Shown: positions 9,063-16,885 of the stretch, one piece after another
Layout: the number at the start of each line of letters is the position of its first letter
How positions within the stretch are numbered: the first letter of the stretch is position 1
NCBI GenBank assembly: GCA_038323965.1
Contig: JBBQHM010000015.1
Coordinates: 1 to 30,235 of the forward strand
Reading direction: 5' to 3'
DNA length: 30,235 nucleotides
Source of the DNA: JBBQHM01 sp038323965
Lineage (GTDB): Bacteria > Verrucomicrobiota > Verrucomicrobiia > Chthoniobacterales > UBA10450
Notes under the pieces: model-generated
What the model was told of the DNA's origin: nothing
Seen by the model: only the letters and a program-made list of their open reading frames with translations
Database searches by the model: none
Translations under genes and position numbers: made by a program

Positions 9063-10937
9063 TCACGTCGGCTCGTCTGATTTCAAGCGCGGGAGCAATT
9101 GCTCCAGAATTGTCGCCACCGATTCATCCACCGTCTGACGGTCTGTGCGCACGACGATTTCAGGATCCTTTGGCGCCTCATAGGGCGCATCGATCCCGGT
9201 GAAATCGCGGATCTCCCCTGCCCTCGCTTTCTTGTACAGGCTCTTGGGATCGCGATCTTCGCACACTGAAAGCGGTGCTTCGACGAAGACCTCGATGAAT
9301 TCCGCGCCCGCTTCCAGCGCAATGCCACGAGCCCGTTCGCGATCTATCCGGTATGGCGAAATAAATGCGGTAATCACGACGCTGCCGGCATCGGCCATTA
9401 ATTTTGCGACCTCGCTGACACGCCGAATATTTTCCACGCGATCGTCCGGCGAAAAGCCAAGATTATTGTTTAGGCCATGGCGGACGTTATCCCCATCCAG
9501 CACGTAAGGATGCATTGCGCGAACGAACAATTCGCGTTCCAGCGCTTGAGCGATGGTTGACTTTCCCGCACCGGACAAGCCAGTCAGCCACACCACCGCG
9601 CCGCGATGGCCATGCTGCGACGCTCGATCGCGCTGCGTGATTTTGCCTTCCGTCCAAAAAATGTTTTTGCTCTTCGCCTCGGCGCGGTCGGTGTAGACGC
9701 CGCCGTGCACGATGCCTCCGCCACAAATTGTCGCGTTGTCGACGATGACGAATCGGCCGAGCTGCGGCACGCGATCGTGATTGTCGACGACAAGCGGTGC
9801 GCGCGTTTGAATCGTAACGCGTCCGACTTCGTTTCGCTCCAGGGTCGAGGCGGCGGTAGTGCGACGCTCCAAGGTTGAAGAGTCCATCGTTTCGTCAATG
9901 GAAACGATCTGGCATTTCACCTCCTGCGTGGCCAGTCGCAGGGTATAGAGTTGCCCAACTTTCAGTGCGCTCCGCGTGATCCAGAACAAATCCGCGTGGA
10001 CCCGATTCGTTTCGATCGGTGGTACATTCTGGTGGGAAGCGACGTATCCGCGCTCGACGAATATTTGTTCGCGCAGAGTGATTCCCACCGAGTCGCCGGC
10101 GATCGCGAGATCGGGGGCAGTGCCGTTCCAATTCTCGATTGTTTCGACGACGGATGCTTTATTCGCGGGCGAAAACACGAGCTCGTCCCCCGCCCTTAGC
10201 TCACCCGATTCGATTCGGCCGGCGATGATGCGCCGATTATCAAACCGATAGACATCCTGCACGCAAAAGCGCAGTGGGAGGTTGAGCGGAGCTGTCCGGA
10301 TCTCCATGTCGTCGAGCGCCTGGAGAACTGTGGGGCCGTTGAACCAGCCGAGATTTTTCGATTTCGCCGCAACATTGTCGCCATTGCGCGCAGCGGCGGG
10401 AATGATGATGCGCGGCTCCATTCCCAATCCCTTGAGGAACTCGCGATACTCGCTCTCGATTTCGTCGAAACGCTTTTGCGAGAAATCGACGAGATCCATC
10501 TTATTGACGACGACAACAAATTGCGGGACGCCAAGCAGGCTGAGCAAATACGCATGACGCCGTGACTGTTCTTTGACGCCTTCGTTCGCCGCGATCAGGA
10601 GGATGGCGCCGTCCGCCGTCGAGGCGCCCGTGATCATGTTCTTGAGAAATTCCTTATGACCCGGAGCGTCGATAATCACGTAGCGCCGTTTCGCCGTGCG
10701 AAATGGAATCTGTGCCGTATCGATGGTGATATTTTGCTCCTGTTCCTCGAGCAAGGCATCGAGCAGGAAGGCAAACTCGAATTCCATCCCCTCCGCGGCG
10801 CAGGCTTGTCGCACCTGCTCGAGTTTACCTTCCGGAAGGGAATTCGTGTCGTGCAGGATGCGACCAATCAGGGTCGACTTTCCGTGATCGACGTGACCGA
10901 CAAATACGACCGCGAGACGTTCGGCGGCTTCGCTCAC
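9063..10937 (-). CDS. cysNC: Bifunctional sulfate adenylyltransferase subunit 1 / adenylylsulfate kinase (CysN-CysC fusion)
   Basis: A 624-residue fusion. Residues 1 to about 430 form the EF-Tu-like CysN GTPase: G1 GHVDHGKST at 14-22, G3 DAPGHKEF, G4 NKMDL, then beta-barrel domains. Residues from about 440 form APS kinase with P-loop GLSGAGKST near 452, the DGDNVRHGLN motif and FIEVFVEAPL. With CysD it would make APS from ATP and sulfate, and the kinase half then makes PAPS. It starts with GTG in a GTGA overlap with the cysD stop. The G1 loop reads as in elongation factors; from memory, proteobacterial CysN has GSVDDGKST, so this looks like a divergent clade. The stop lies 7 bases from the opposing kinase stop. 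NodQ-type sulfation of surface glycans is an alternative role. Confidence 0.93.
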   Translation of the reverse strand: MSEAAERLAVVFVGHVDHGKSTLIGRILHDTNSLPEGKLEQVRQACAAEGMEFEFAFLLDALLEEQEQNITIDTAQIPFRTAKRRYVIIDAPGHKEFLKNMITGASTADGAILLIAANEGVKEQSRRHAYLLSLLGVPQFVVVVNKMDLVDFSQKRFDEIESEYREFLKGLGMEPRIIIPAAARNGDNVAAKSKNLGWFNGPTVLQALDDMEIRTAPLNLPLRFCVQDVYRFDNRRIIAGRIESGELRAGDELVFSPANKASVVETIENWNGTAPDLAIAGDSVGITLREQIFVERGYVASHQNVPPIETNRVHADLFWITRSALKVGQLYTLRLATQEVKCQIVSIDETMDSSTLERRTTAASTLERNEVGRVTIQTRAPLVVDNHDRVPQLGRFVIVDNATICGGGIVHGGVYTDRAEAKSKNIFWTEGKITQRDRASQHGHRGAVVWLTGLSGAGKSTIAQALERELFVRAMHPYVLDGDNVRHGLNNNLGFSPDDRVENIRRVSEVAKLMADAGSVVITAFISPYRIDRERARGIALEAGAEFIEVFVEAPLSVCEDRDPKSLYKKARAGEIRDFTGIDAPYEAPKDPEIVVRTDRQTVDESVATILEQLLPRLKSDEPT

Positions 10938-11749
10938 ATGAATCCTTTGGCGCGCAGTTTCTGCATCGCATTGCGCTCGTGGTGATCCTGCGCGCGACCG
11001 GCGCGCTCACTCGTTTTTGTGATCTCGAGTTCCGCGATGATGTCCTCGATCGTGGCGGCGTCGCTCTGCACCGATTTCGTTATCGGCATACAGCCTAACG
11101 AACGATAGCGGGTGCCGTTGCGCGCGAAATACATTTGCGGGATCGGAATTTTTTCGCGCTGGATGTAGCGCCAGATGTCCACTTCGGTCCAATCGAGCAA
11201 TGGTTGGACGCGGACGTGTTCACCTTTCCCCGCACTCGTCGCAAACTGTCCCCAAAACTCCGGGGGCTGGTCCTTGTATTCCCATTCGAACTGCGCATTG
11301 CGCGGCGAGAAATAACGCTCCTTCGCGCGCGTCGGATCTTCGTCCCGGCGAATGCCGGTGATGAGCGCATCCCACTTATACTGGGAGATGACCTGCTGTA
11401 ACGCGACGGTCTTCAACTCATGCGTCACGGTCACAGGATCGTGGGTCTCATACCCTATACCGCGCGCGCGCGCTTCGTCGTTGGTCTTCACGACAAGATT
11501 CAGCTTGTAATGCTTCGTCGCCCACTCGCGAAACTCGAGCATTTCCGGAAATTCGTAGGTCGTATCGATATGCAACACCGGAAACGGGACGCGGCCAAAG
11601 AATGCCTTCATCGCCAGCCAGATCAGGACGTTGGAGTCCTTCCCCATCGACCACGGCATCGCGATGTTTTTAAACGAGTGGAACGCCTCGCGAAAAATGA
11701 AAACGCTCTGGTTCTCGAGATGGTCGAGGTGTGAGCGAACGGCGGACAT
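10934..11749 (-). CDS. cysD: Sulfate adenylyltransferase subunit 2
   Basis: A 271-residue PP-loop ATP pyrophosphatase that adenylates sulfate together with CysN. The PP-loop reads PWSMGKDSNVL (SxGKDS form). Downstream family features are VLHIDTTYEFPEMLEF, GIRRDEDPTRAKERYFSPR, LLDWTEVDIWRYI and a C-terminal arginine-rich ERAGRAQDHHERNAM. It is somewhat shorter than E. coli CysD (about 302 residues), with the shortfall mainly at the N-terminus. It is the first gene of a two-gene operon and overlaps cysNC by 4 bases. It is transcribed away from nuoB across a very short spacer. A PAPS reductase (CysH) has a related fold, but the WTEVDIW segment plus the CysN partner settle this as CysD. Confidence 0.92.
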   Translation of the reverse strand: MSAVRSHLDHLENQSVFIFREAFHSFKNIAMPWSMGKDSNVLIWLAMKAFFGRVPFPVLHIDTTYEFPEMLEFREWATKHYKLNLVVKTNDEARARGIGYETHDPVTVTHELKTVALQQVISQYKWDALITGIRRDEDPTRAKERYFSPRNAQFEWEYKDQPPEFWGQFATSAGKGEHVRVQPLLDWTEVDIWRYIQREKIPIPQMYFARNGTRYRSLGCMPITKSVQSDAATIEDIIAELEITKTSERAGRAQDHHERNAMQKLRAKGFM

Positions 11750-11756
11750 CGTCGCG

Positions 11757-11766
11757 TCTTATACAA
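11757..11766. promoter_or_regulatory. Candidate overlapping -10 elements between cysD and nuoB
   Basis: The spacer holds TTATACAAT. Read rightward, TATACAAT resembles a -10 box about 35 bases before the first possible nuoB ATG (11801) and about 80 before the preferred one (11846). Read leftward, TATAAG matches the -10 consensus in five of six positions but lies only 7 bases from the cysD ATG, implying a nearly leaderless transcript. No convincing -35 box is visible for either direction, so this rests on AT-richness and position only. Confidence 0.3.
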
Positions 11767-11845
11767 TCGCACCGCCGCTATCGCAACGGCATCCGGGTGC
11801 ATGATTTACCTTGAGCGAACCGCGCGCGCCCGTAGTGTTTCCGAC

Positions 11846-12382
11846 ATGCTGGAAACGCGACCCGCCGTCTACGATTCGAAGATCGAAGGCAACATCATTT
11901 TCACTCAGGTCGACTCGGCGATTAACTGGATGCGGAAGAATTCGCTCTGGCCGATGCCGATGGGCCTGGCGTGTTGCGCGATTGAATTGATGGCCACCGC
12001 GGCCTCGCGCTTCGATATTGCTCGATTCGGATCGGAAGTCATGCGTTTCTCGCCGCGGCAATGCGATGTGATGATCGTTGCCGGCACGGTGACGTATAAA
12101 ATGGCGCTCGCAGTCAAACGCATCTGGGATCAAATGCCCGAACCGAAGTGGTGCATCGCGATGGGGGCGTGCGCGTCGACCGGCGGGATGTATCGCTCTT
12201 ACGCCGTGTTGCAGGGAATCGATCAGCTGCTGCCAGTTGATGTCTATGTCTCTGGTTGTCCGCCCCGGCCGGAAGCGTTGCTGGAGGGTTTGATGCGGTT
12301 GCAGCAGAAGATCGCAGGAGAACATCCGTTGCGCGCACAGAAGCCGGCGCTGACCAGCGAACTCGAAGGCGCGCTGGCATGA
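11846..12382 (+). CDS. nuoB: NADH-quinone oxidoreductase subunit B
   Basis: A 178-residue complex I subunit that binds iron-sulfur cluster N2, the last electron carrier before quinone. The cluster ligands are visible: the adjacent cysteines of GLACCAIE, the Cys of MGACAS and the Cys of VSGCPPRP. The N-terminal EGNIIFTQ and WPMPMG segments are typical. An in-frame ATG at 11801 would add 15 residues (MIYLERTARARSVSD) with no family resemblance. The ATG at 11846 is preferred because homology starts about ten residues later, but the choice is not certain. It overlaps nuoC by ATGA. No nuoA precedes it and no nuoD follows. Confidence 0.93.
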   Translation: MLETRPAVYDSKIEGNIIFTQVDSAINWMRKNSLWPMPMGLACCAIELMATAASRFDIARFGSEVMRFSPRQCDVMIVAGTVTYKMALAVKRIWDQMPEPKWCIAMGACASTGGMYRSYAVLQGIDQLLPVDVYVSGCPPRPEALLEGLMRLQQKIAGEHPLRAQKPALTSELEGALA

Positions 12383-12957
12383 CGGGGCAGGAATTGCTTC
12401 AATCTTTCAGTCGTTTACTCGGCGCCAAACTGCTCAAGCAAACGCAGTTTCGCGACGAAACGACTTTTGAAATTGAGCATGCCGATTTGCGCGAGGTGGC
12501 ACGTCTGTGCCGCGACGATTTGTCTTTCGATTATCTGCTCGATGTCAGCAGCGTCGACAATTTCGGAGACGATCCCCGCTTCGAAGTCGTCTACGAACTT
12601 TACTCGCTAACCTTGAGCGTCCATCTGCGACTTCGGATTCGGGTGGCCGAGGAGATCGAACCCGACACAGTTTCGGACATCTGGCCGACGGCGAATTGGC
12701 ACGAGCGTGAAGTGTTCGACATGATGGGAATTCGGTTCAAGGGACACCCGGATCTGCGCCGCATCCTGATGTGGGAGGGTTACCCGTTCTTTCCATTGCG
12801 GAAGGAATTTCCTCTGGAAGGAAAGGCGAGCGAGATGCCGGACGTCGCGTTCAGCTCCGCCGCGCCGATGGAGGGCGGCCCATTTGTCACGATGCCAAGT
12901 ACTGCGACTACGAAAGATCGCGAGCCGCGCGCCAGACGGCCGGCGGGCGAACACTAG
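12379..12957 (+). CDS. nuoC: NADH-quinone oxidoreductase subunit C (30 kDa subunit)
   Basis: A 192-residue peripheral-arm subunit of complex I. The family signature is complete: WHEREVFDMMGIRFKGHPDL followed by RRILM, then the PLRKEFPL tail. The start ATG at 12379 overlaps the nuoB stop. A longer upstream frame from 12256 is out-of-frame overlap with nuoB and lacks homology. The C-terminal 30 residues are low-complexity (TMPSTATTKDREPRARR) and not conserved. It is a stand-alone subunit, not the NuoCD fusion of enterobacteria. After it the strand switches, so the rest of complex I must be encoded elsewhere. Confidence 0.93.
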   Translation: MTGQELLQSFSRLLGAKLLKQTQFRDETTFEIEHADLREVARLCRDDLSFDYLLDVSSVDNFGDDPRFEVVYELYSLTLSVHLRLRIRVAEEIEPDTVSDIWPTANWHEREVFDMMGIRFKGHPDLRRILMWEGYPFFPLRKEFPLEGKASEMPDVAFSSAAPMEGGPFVTMPSTATTKDREPRARRPAGEH

Positions 12958-13733
12958 GCGATCAGCTTCGGAACGGCCGCGGAAAATATTTGCCAGAAAT
13001 TGCCCGCCGCGCGACGGCCGACATCCAAAACCTCCGAATGGCTTGGTCCAGATCCTGAAACGCCGGCCGCGAGATTCGTGATGCAGGAAAGTGCCGCGAC
13101 TTCAACACCAAGCGCTCGCGCCTGAATCGCTTCCAGCACCGTGGACATTCCAACCGCGTCCGCGCCAAATGTGCGTAGCATTTTTACTTCCGCCGGCGTC
13201 TCATATTGAGGCCCGCGCAGACTCGCATAAACACCGCTTTCCAGAGGCACCCCAACAATCGCAGCCGTCGACTCGAGGCAGGTCCGCATTCGTGCAGAAT
13301 ATGTTTCCGTCAGGTCGATAAACTGCGGTCCGGCCAGAGGCGAAGCACCGGTCAGGTTCAGATGGTCGCGGATGAGCATCCAGGTTCCGGGATGGAAAGT
13401 CGTGTTCAAGGATCCAGCCGCATTGGTGAGAATAAGTTGCTTCACCCCCGCCGCCGCCAGGAGACGGACCACAGCCGTTACCTGCGTCGCCGTATTCCCT
13501 TCATAAAGATGCACGCGACCGCGCGCTAGAATGATCGGAATCCCGCCCGTTCGCGCCAGCACGAATTCCCCGGCGTGGCCCGCGACCGTTGGCTTCGGGA
13601 TGTCACCGAATTTCTCATAACTTACTCCGCCCGCGTTCTCGATTTCAGTGGAAAGCTCATTCAATCCCGAACCCAGAACGACGGCCACTTCCGCTCGCCA
13701 CGAGCGAAGCTTTTCGAGCGCGCTGTCGATCAC
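12954..13733 (-). CDS. punA: Purine nucleoside phosphorylase (trimeric type)
   Basis: A 259-residue PNP/UDP family protein that would split purine nucleosides with phosphate in the salvage pathway. Visible motifs are VVLGSGLNEL (phosphate loop), VAGHAGEFVLAR, ARGRVHLYEGN, LTNAAGSLN, SLRGPQYETPAEVKML, VGMSTVLEAI and SCITNLAAGVSG, the last carrying the Asn that selects 6-oxopurines in trimeric PNPs. The start is GTG at 13733, 2 bases after the stop of the PgpH-like gene, so it is probably third in a phoH-pgpH-pnp operon. Its stop overlaps the nuoC stop from the other strand by 4 bases. 5'-methylthioadenosine phosphorylase is a less likely alternative, because MTAPs usually carry a different C-terminal specificity segment. 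Confidence 0.9.
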   Translation of the reverse strand: MIDSALEKLRSWRAEVAVVLGSGLNELSTEIENAGGVSYEKFGDIPKPTVAGHAGEFVLARTGGIPIILARGRVHLYEGNTATQVTAVVRLLAAAGVKQLILTNAAGSLNTTFHPGTWMLIRDHLNLTGASPLAGPQFIDLTETYSARMRTCLESTAAIVGVPLESGVYASLRGPQYETPAEVKMLRTFGADAVGMSTVLEAIQARALGVEVAALSCITNLAAGVSGSGPSHSEVLDVGRRAAGNFWQIFSAAVPKLIA

Positions 13734-13735
13734 GA

Positions 13736-15376
13736 TCAGGCGGCCGACACCGGTGGTGCGGTCGGCGGTTGAGCGCGCGAGGCCATCACGTCGGGCCGCA
13801 TGGTTTCATCCCTCAGATTCGAAACTTTCGGGTCCTGTTTGGGATAAGCGATGCGGCTGTGCAGCATGGTCGATAACGTGAAACGGAAACGTTCGGCAAC
13901 AATCCGCAATTCACCAAGCGTCAGGTCGCAGGCATCGAGTTGCTGATCCGCGACGCGCTGCTCGATGATCTCGTTCACCAGCTGCTCGACTTTGGCGGGC
14001 GTCGGTTTCTCCAGACTTCGCGAAGCGCTTTCCACGGCATCGGCGAGGCTGACAATTGCGCTTTCTTTCGTTTGCGGTCGCGGACCCGGATAGCGGAAAC
14101 TCTCTTTGCTCACTTCCGGAATATCGTCCTGCCGGATGTTCATGATTTTACCGCCGGCACGCGCATCTTCCTGCTGCTGCAAAGCGCGTTTGTAAAAGTA
14201 ATACACCAGCGACGTGCCGTGATGTTCCTGGATAATGTCGATGATGCGCCGGTTAAGGCTGTTTTTGATCGCCAGATCTACGCCCTCTTTGACGTGCGCG
14301 ATGATGATGAGCGCACTCATCGACGGCGCCAGATCGTCGTGCGGATTGCGTTCGAAATTCATGTTTTCCGTGAAGTAGTCCGGTTTCACGAGTTTGCCGA
14401 CATCGTGGAAATAGGCGCACACGCGGCAGAGCGTTGCATTCGCCCCGATCGCCTCAGCGGCGGCCTCTGCCAGATTCGCGACGACGAGACTGTGATGATA
14501 AGTGCCCGGCGCTTCGATCGTCATCCGCCGCAGCAGCGGATGGTTAAGGTCCGACGCTTCCAGCCAGGAAATATCTGTCGTGATGTGAAAAAGATGTTCC
14601 AGGATCGGGAGAACGCCGCCGATGATGGTTGCCGTCGCGATACCGTTACCGATCGCGAGCGCGGTCTGCATTCCGATCATGCGCCAATTGGTCGTCATCG
14701 GAGAGAACAGATCAATCGGGCCGATCAACCCGAACGTGAGAGAGAGGATCCAGATAGCGAAGCCGACTCCGAATCCGGCACGGACGAGTTTGCTGCGGCG
14801 ACGCACCTGCAGCGTGAGATAGACGGCCGTAAACCCGCTGATGAGTCCGCAAACCAGCAGCGGCGCATCGATTTTACCGAAGAGGATGCTGCTCCACAAA
14901 CTGCCGAAGACCGCTGCGTAAAGACCATGCACACGCCCGAGCAGGACACTCAGGATGAGCGGCGCAAGAGCGTAAGGCGCGAGCAGTCCGGCCATTTCGG
15001 GCGCGAGGAAGCTCGGGTGCCGCTCGTAACAGGAGACGAGTACAAGTTTCGTTAGCGCCAGCTGGAAGAGAATCGTCCCGAAAACGAGCAGCACGCGCGA
15101 GCTGCGCGAGAAAGTCTGCGGCTGGTTCATCCATAATTGCGTCAGCGCAGTAACGAAGAAAAGCAGCGCAATGACGAAGTTCTTGGTCGGCTCCGGTTGC
15201 TGGCCGCTGAAGATCAGCCCCGCCAGCCCGGCGATAAAGATGGCGTAGATCGCGACTTTCACCCATGCCCCCTCCTCCAGCGACTCGAGAAGTTCGCTGC
15301 GCGGACGTGTCCGACGGGTTTTGCCGGAAGCGAGTCCGCGCCGGATAAGTTTGTTGCGGTGCAACCAGTTAAACAT
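13736..15376 (-). CDS. pgpH: PgpH/YqfF-like polytopic HD-domain phosphodiesterase, short form
   Basis: A 546-residue protein. About eight hydrophobic segments span residues 40-260, followed by a cytosolic HD domain at about 285-460. The HD residues are visible: H294/H295 (TYHHSLVVANL), H324-D325 (YFHDVGKL), H361, H385/H386 (QEHHGTSL) and the Asp of SLADAVE. Characterised relatives (Listeria PgpH, about 700 residues) degrade cyclic di-AMP. They carry a large extracellular 7TMR-HDED domain between the first membrane helix and the rest. Here the first helix (40-57) is followed almost at once by the second (67-83), so that domain is absent. The C-terminus is a proline-rich tail. phoH lies 3 bases upstream, a conserved pairing. 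The substrate is inferred from the family. Confidence 0.88.
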   Translation of the reverse strand: MFNWLHRNKLIRRGLASGKTRRTRPRSELLESLEEGAWVKVAIYAIFIAGLAGLIFSGQQPEPTKNFVIALLFFVTALTQLWMNQPQTFSRSSRVLLVFGTILFQLALTKLVLVSCYERHPSFLAPEMAGLLAPYALAPLILSVLLGRVHGLYAAVFGSLWSSILFGKIDAPLLVCGLISGFTAVYLTLQVRRRSKLVRAGFGVGFAIWILSLTFGLIGPIDLFSPMTTNWRMIGMQTALAIGNGIATATIIGGVLPILEHLFHITTDISWLEASDLNHPLLRRMTIEAPGTYHHSLVVANLAEAAAEAIGANATLCRVCAYFHDVGKLVKPDYFTENMNFERNPHDDLAPSMSALIIIAHVKEGVDLAIKNSLNRRIIDIIQEHHGTSLVYYFYKRALQQQEDARAGGKIMNIRQDDIPEVSKESFRYPGPRPQTKESAIVSLADAVESASRSLEKPTPAKVEQLVNEIIEQRVADQQLDACDLTLGELRIVAERFRFTLSTMLHSRIAYPKQDPKVSNLRDETMRPDVMASRAQPPTAPPVSAA

Positions 15377-15379
15377 CGT

Positions 15380-16354
15380 TTATTTACGTAAAGACTGCGC
15401 CGGCGAACGGTGCTGCTGATAGGCGTTTATGATCGCGCGGACAAGGTCGTGGCGCACCACATCGCGTTCGGCAAAATAGCGAATTGCGATTCCGTCGACG
15501 CTCTGCAACGCCTGCAGCGCCTCGACCAGCCCCGATCGTTTATTGGCGGGTAAATCGATCTGCGTCACGTCGCCCGTGATGACGCACTTCGAATGCATCC
15601 CGATGCGCGTCAGCAGCATGAACATTTGCTCGGTCGTGGTGTTCTGCGCTTCATCCAGAATGACAAACGAGTTCGCGAGCGTGCGGCCGCGCATGTAGGC
15701 CAGTGGCGCAACTTCAATCGTCTCACGGTCGATGTAGCGCTCCAGCTCCTCCGGGTCGAGCATATCGCGCAGGGCATCGTAAAGTGGACGGAGATACGGG
15801 GCGATTTTGTCCTGCAAATCTCCCGGTAAAAATCCCAGCGCTTCTCCTGCTTCCACCGCCGGTCGGGTCAGGACGATTCGATTTACCTGCTCTTTTTTGA
15901 GCGCCGCCAGCGCCATCGCGACGGCGAGATAGGTCTTCCCGGTTCCCGCGGGCCCAATGCCAAAAGCGATGTCGTGGCTTTGAATCGCTTCGACATATTG
16001 CCGCTGTCCAGGAGTGCGCGGGACGGTTGGAGCTTTGCGCGTAGACGTAATAATCTTGGCCGCGATCGCATCGCTTAGATTGTCGGCGCGCGATTCGCTC
16101 ACTGAATTAAGCGCGTAGGAGAACTCCGGCTTTTGAATCGTCACGCCTTTGCGACGCGCTTCTTCGAGCTGATCAAATACGCGCTGGGCCCGGTCGATCT
16201 GAGCCGTCTCGCCCTCGATCTTCATCCACCCTTCGCGGGTGGTAAGTTTTACGCCTAACGAATGCTCGAGGTCCTTCAGGAGCTTGACGTCGTTGGCGTA
16301 GAGCGATTGCAGCGCTCGCGCATTTTCGAACTCCAACGTGCGCGTGTCTGCCAT
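15380..16354 (-). CDS. phoH: PhoH-family P-loop ATPase
   Basis: A 324-residue protein. Residues 1-75 form a KH-like N-terminal region containing GVKLTTREGWMKIEG. From about 115 comes the PhoH ATPase domain: Walker A GPAGTGKT at 134-141, the TRPAVEAGEALGFLPGDL segment, and Walker B VILDEAQNTT from 231. The TRIGMHSKCVITGDVTQIDL stretch is also typical. PhoH proteins are thought to act in RNA metabolism next to YbeY and PgpH. Here the pgpH neighbour is kept, but the position where ybeY often lies holds a purine nucleoside phosphorylase. The start ATG at 16354 has no clear Shine-Dalgarno. The 86-base gap upstream shows no clear terminator, so cotranscription with the secreted-protein pair is possible. 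Confidence 0.94.
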   Translation of the reverse strand: MADTRTLEFENARALQSLYANDVKLLKDLEHSLGVKLTTREGWMKIEGETAQIDRAQRVFDQLEEARRKGVTIQKPEFSYALNSVSESRADNLSDAIAAKIITSTRKAPTVPRTPGQRQYVEAIQSHDIAFGIGPAGTGKTYLAVAMALAALKKEQVNRIVLTRPAVEAGEALGFLPGDLQDKIAPYLRPLYDALRDMLDPEELERYIDRETIEVAPLAYMRGRTLANSFVILDEAQNTTTEQMFMLLTRIGMHSKCVITGDVTQIDLPANKRSGLVEALQALQSVDGIAIRYFAERDVVRHDLVRAIINAYQQHRSPAQSLRK

Positions 16355-16440
16355 CCGTTAAGAGTAACTACCACTAAAGCTGCCAGCGGTCGGGCTTTGT
16401 TGAACCAAAGATAAATACCGCAAAGTGGCGCGGACGATCG

Positions 16441-16884
16441 TTATCGGAAACCGTAGACCAGTGCCCAATGGGTCCGATCTTCGGGCGATTCATCGATGCT
16501 GACGATGATAAAATAACTGCCGGTGGTCGGTGGCGTGATGTGGGCGGCAGCAAAGTGACCTTTTTGCCAGCTGTCCGACTGCTCAGCGAGCTTGCCATCA
16601 GCATCGTAGATGTGAACCGAGACCTTCGCCTTCTCCACCTCGGTGCCGAGCCAGAACCAATATTCGTTGCCCTTGAAAAGCTGTTGGCGGACGGCCTTCT
16701 TTTCGCCGGATCCGAGGTCGCCGCCCCAGTAATCCTCGCGGACTTGGAATCCTTCTTTGACGTAGGGCTCGGCTGCCTGAAGCGCGAAAGATTGGGCGTC
16801 GTCCACCGACGCGAATACGCCCGTGGAGAAAGATGCTGCGAAGAATACAGCGACGGAGGCGGTGAGGTTAAGAACTCGTCTCAT
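16441..16884 (-). CDS. Exported hypothetical protein with a beta-sandwich-like C-terminus
   Basis: A 147-residue protein of unknown role. The chosen ATG (16884) gives a clean signal peptide: MRR, a hydrophobic core (LTASVAVFFAASFSTGVF) and cleavage near FAS-VDD. It starts one base after the upstream gene's stop. An earlier ATG at 16908 would overlap that gene. The mature part has a helical start (AQSFALQAAEPYV), then alternating strands rich in aromatics (EYWFWLG, VSVHIYDADGKL, TGSYFIIVSI). That pattern recalls pre-peptidase C-terminal (PPC) beta-sandwich domains, but this is a resemblance by eye only. It is likely periplasmic or secreted. Coupling to the upstream exported protein suggests a shared function. 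Confidence 0.7.
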   Translation of the reverse strand: MRRVLNLTASVAVFFAASFSTGVFASVDDAQSFALQAAEPYVKEGFQVREDYWGGDLGSGEKKAVRQQLFKGNEYWFWLGTEVEKAKVSVHIYDADGKLAEQSDSWQKGHFAAAHITPPTTGSYFIIVSIDESPEDRTHWALVYGFR

Positions 16885-16885
16885 A

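Noticed and set aside
12256..12378. N-terminal extension of nuoC upstream of 12379
   Set aside because: It overlaps nuoB out of frame and lacks homology, and the ATGA junction gives the expected start.
13940..15055. A 371-codon open frame on the plus strand
   Set aside because: It is entirely antisense to the PgpH-like gene, is rich in Arg, Asp and His as expected from reverse reading, and has no recognisable motif.
16355..16440. Possible terminator between the exported protein pair and phoH
   Set aside because: The best hairpin (CTTTG/CAAAG at 16395-16410) has a 5-base stem and no T-run on the minus strand, too weak to call.
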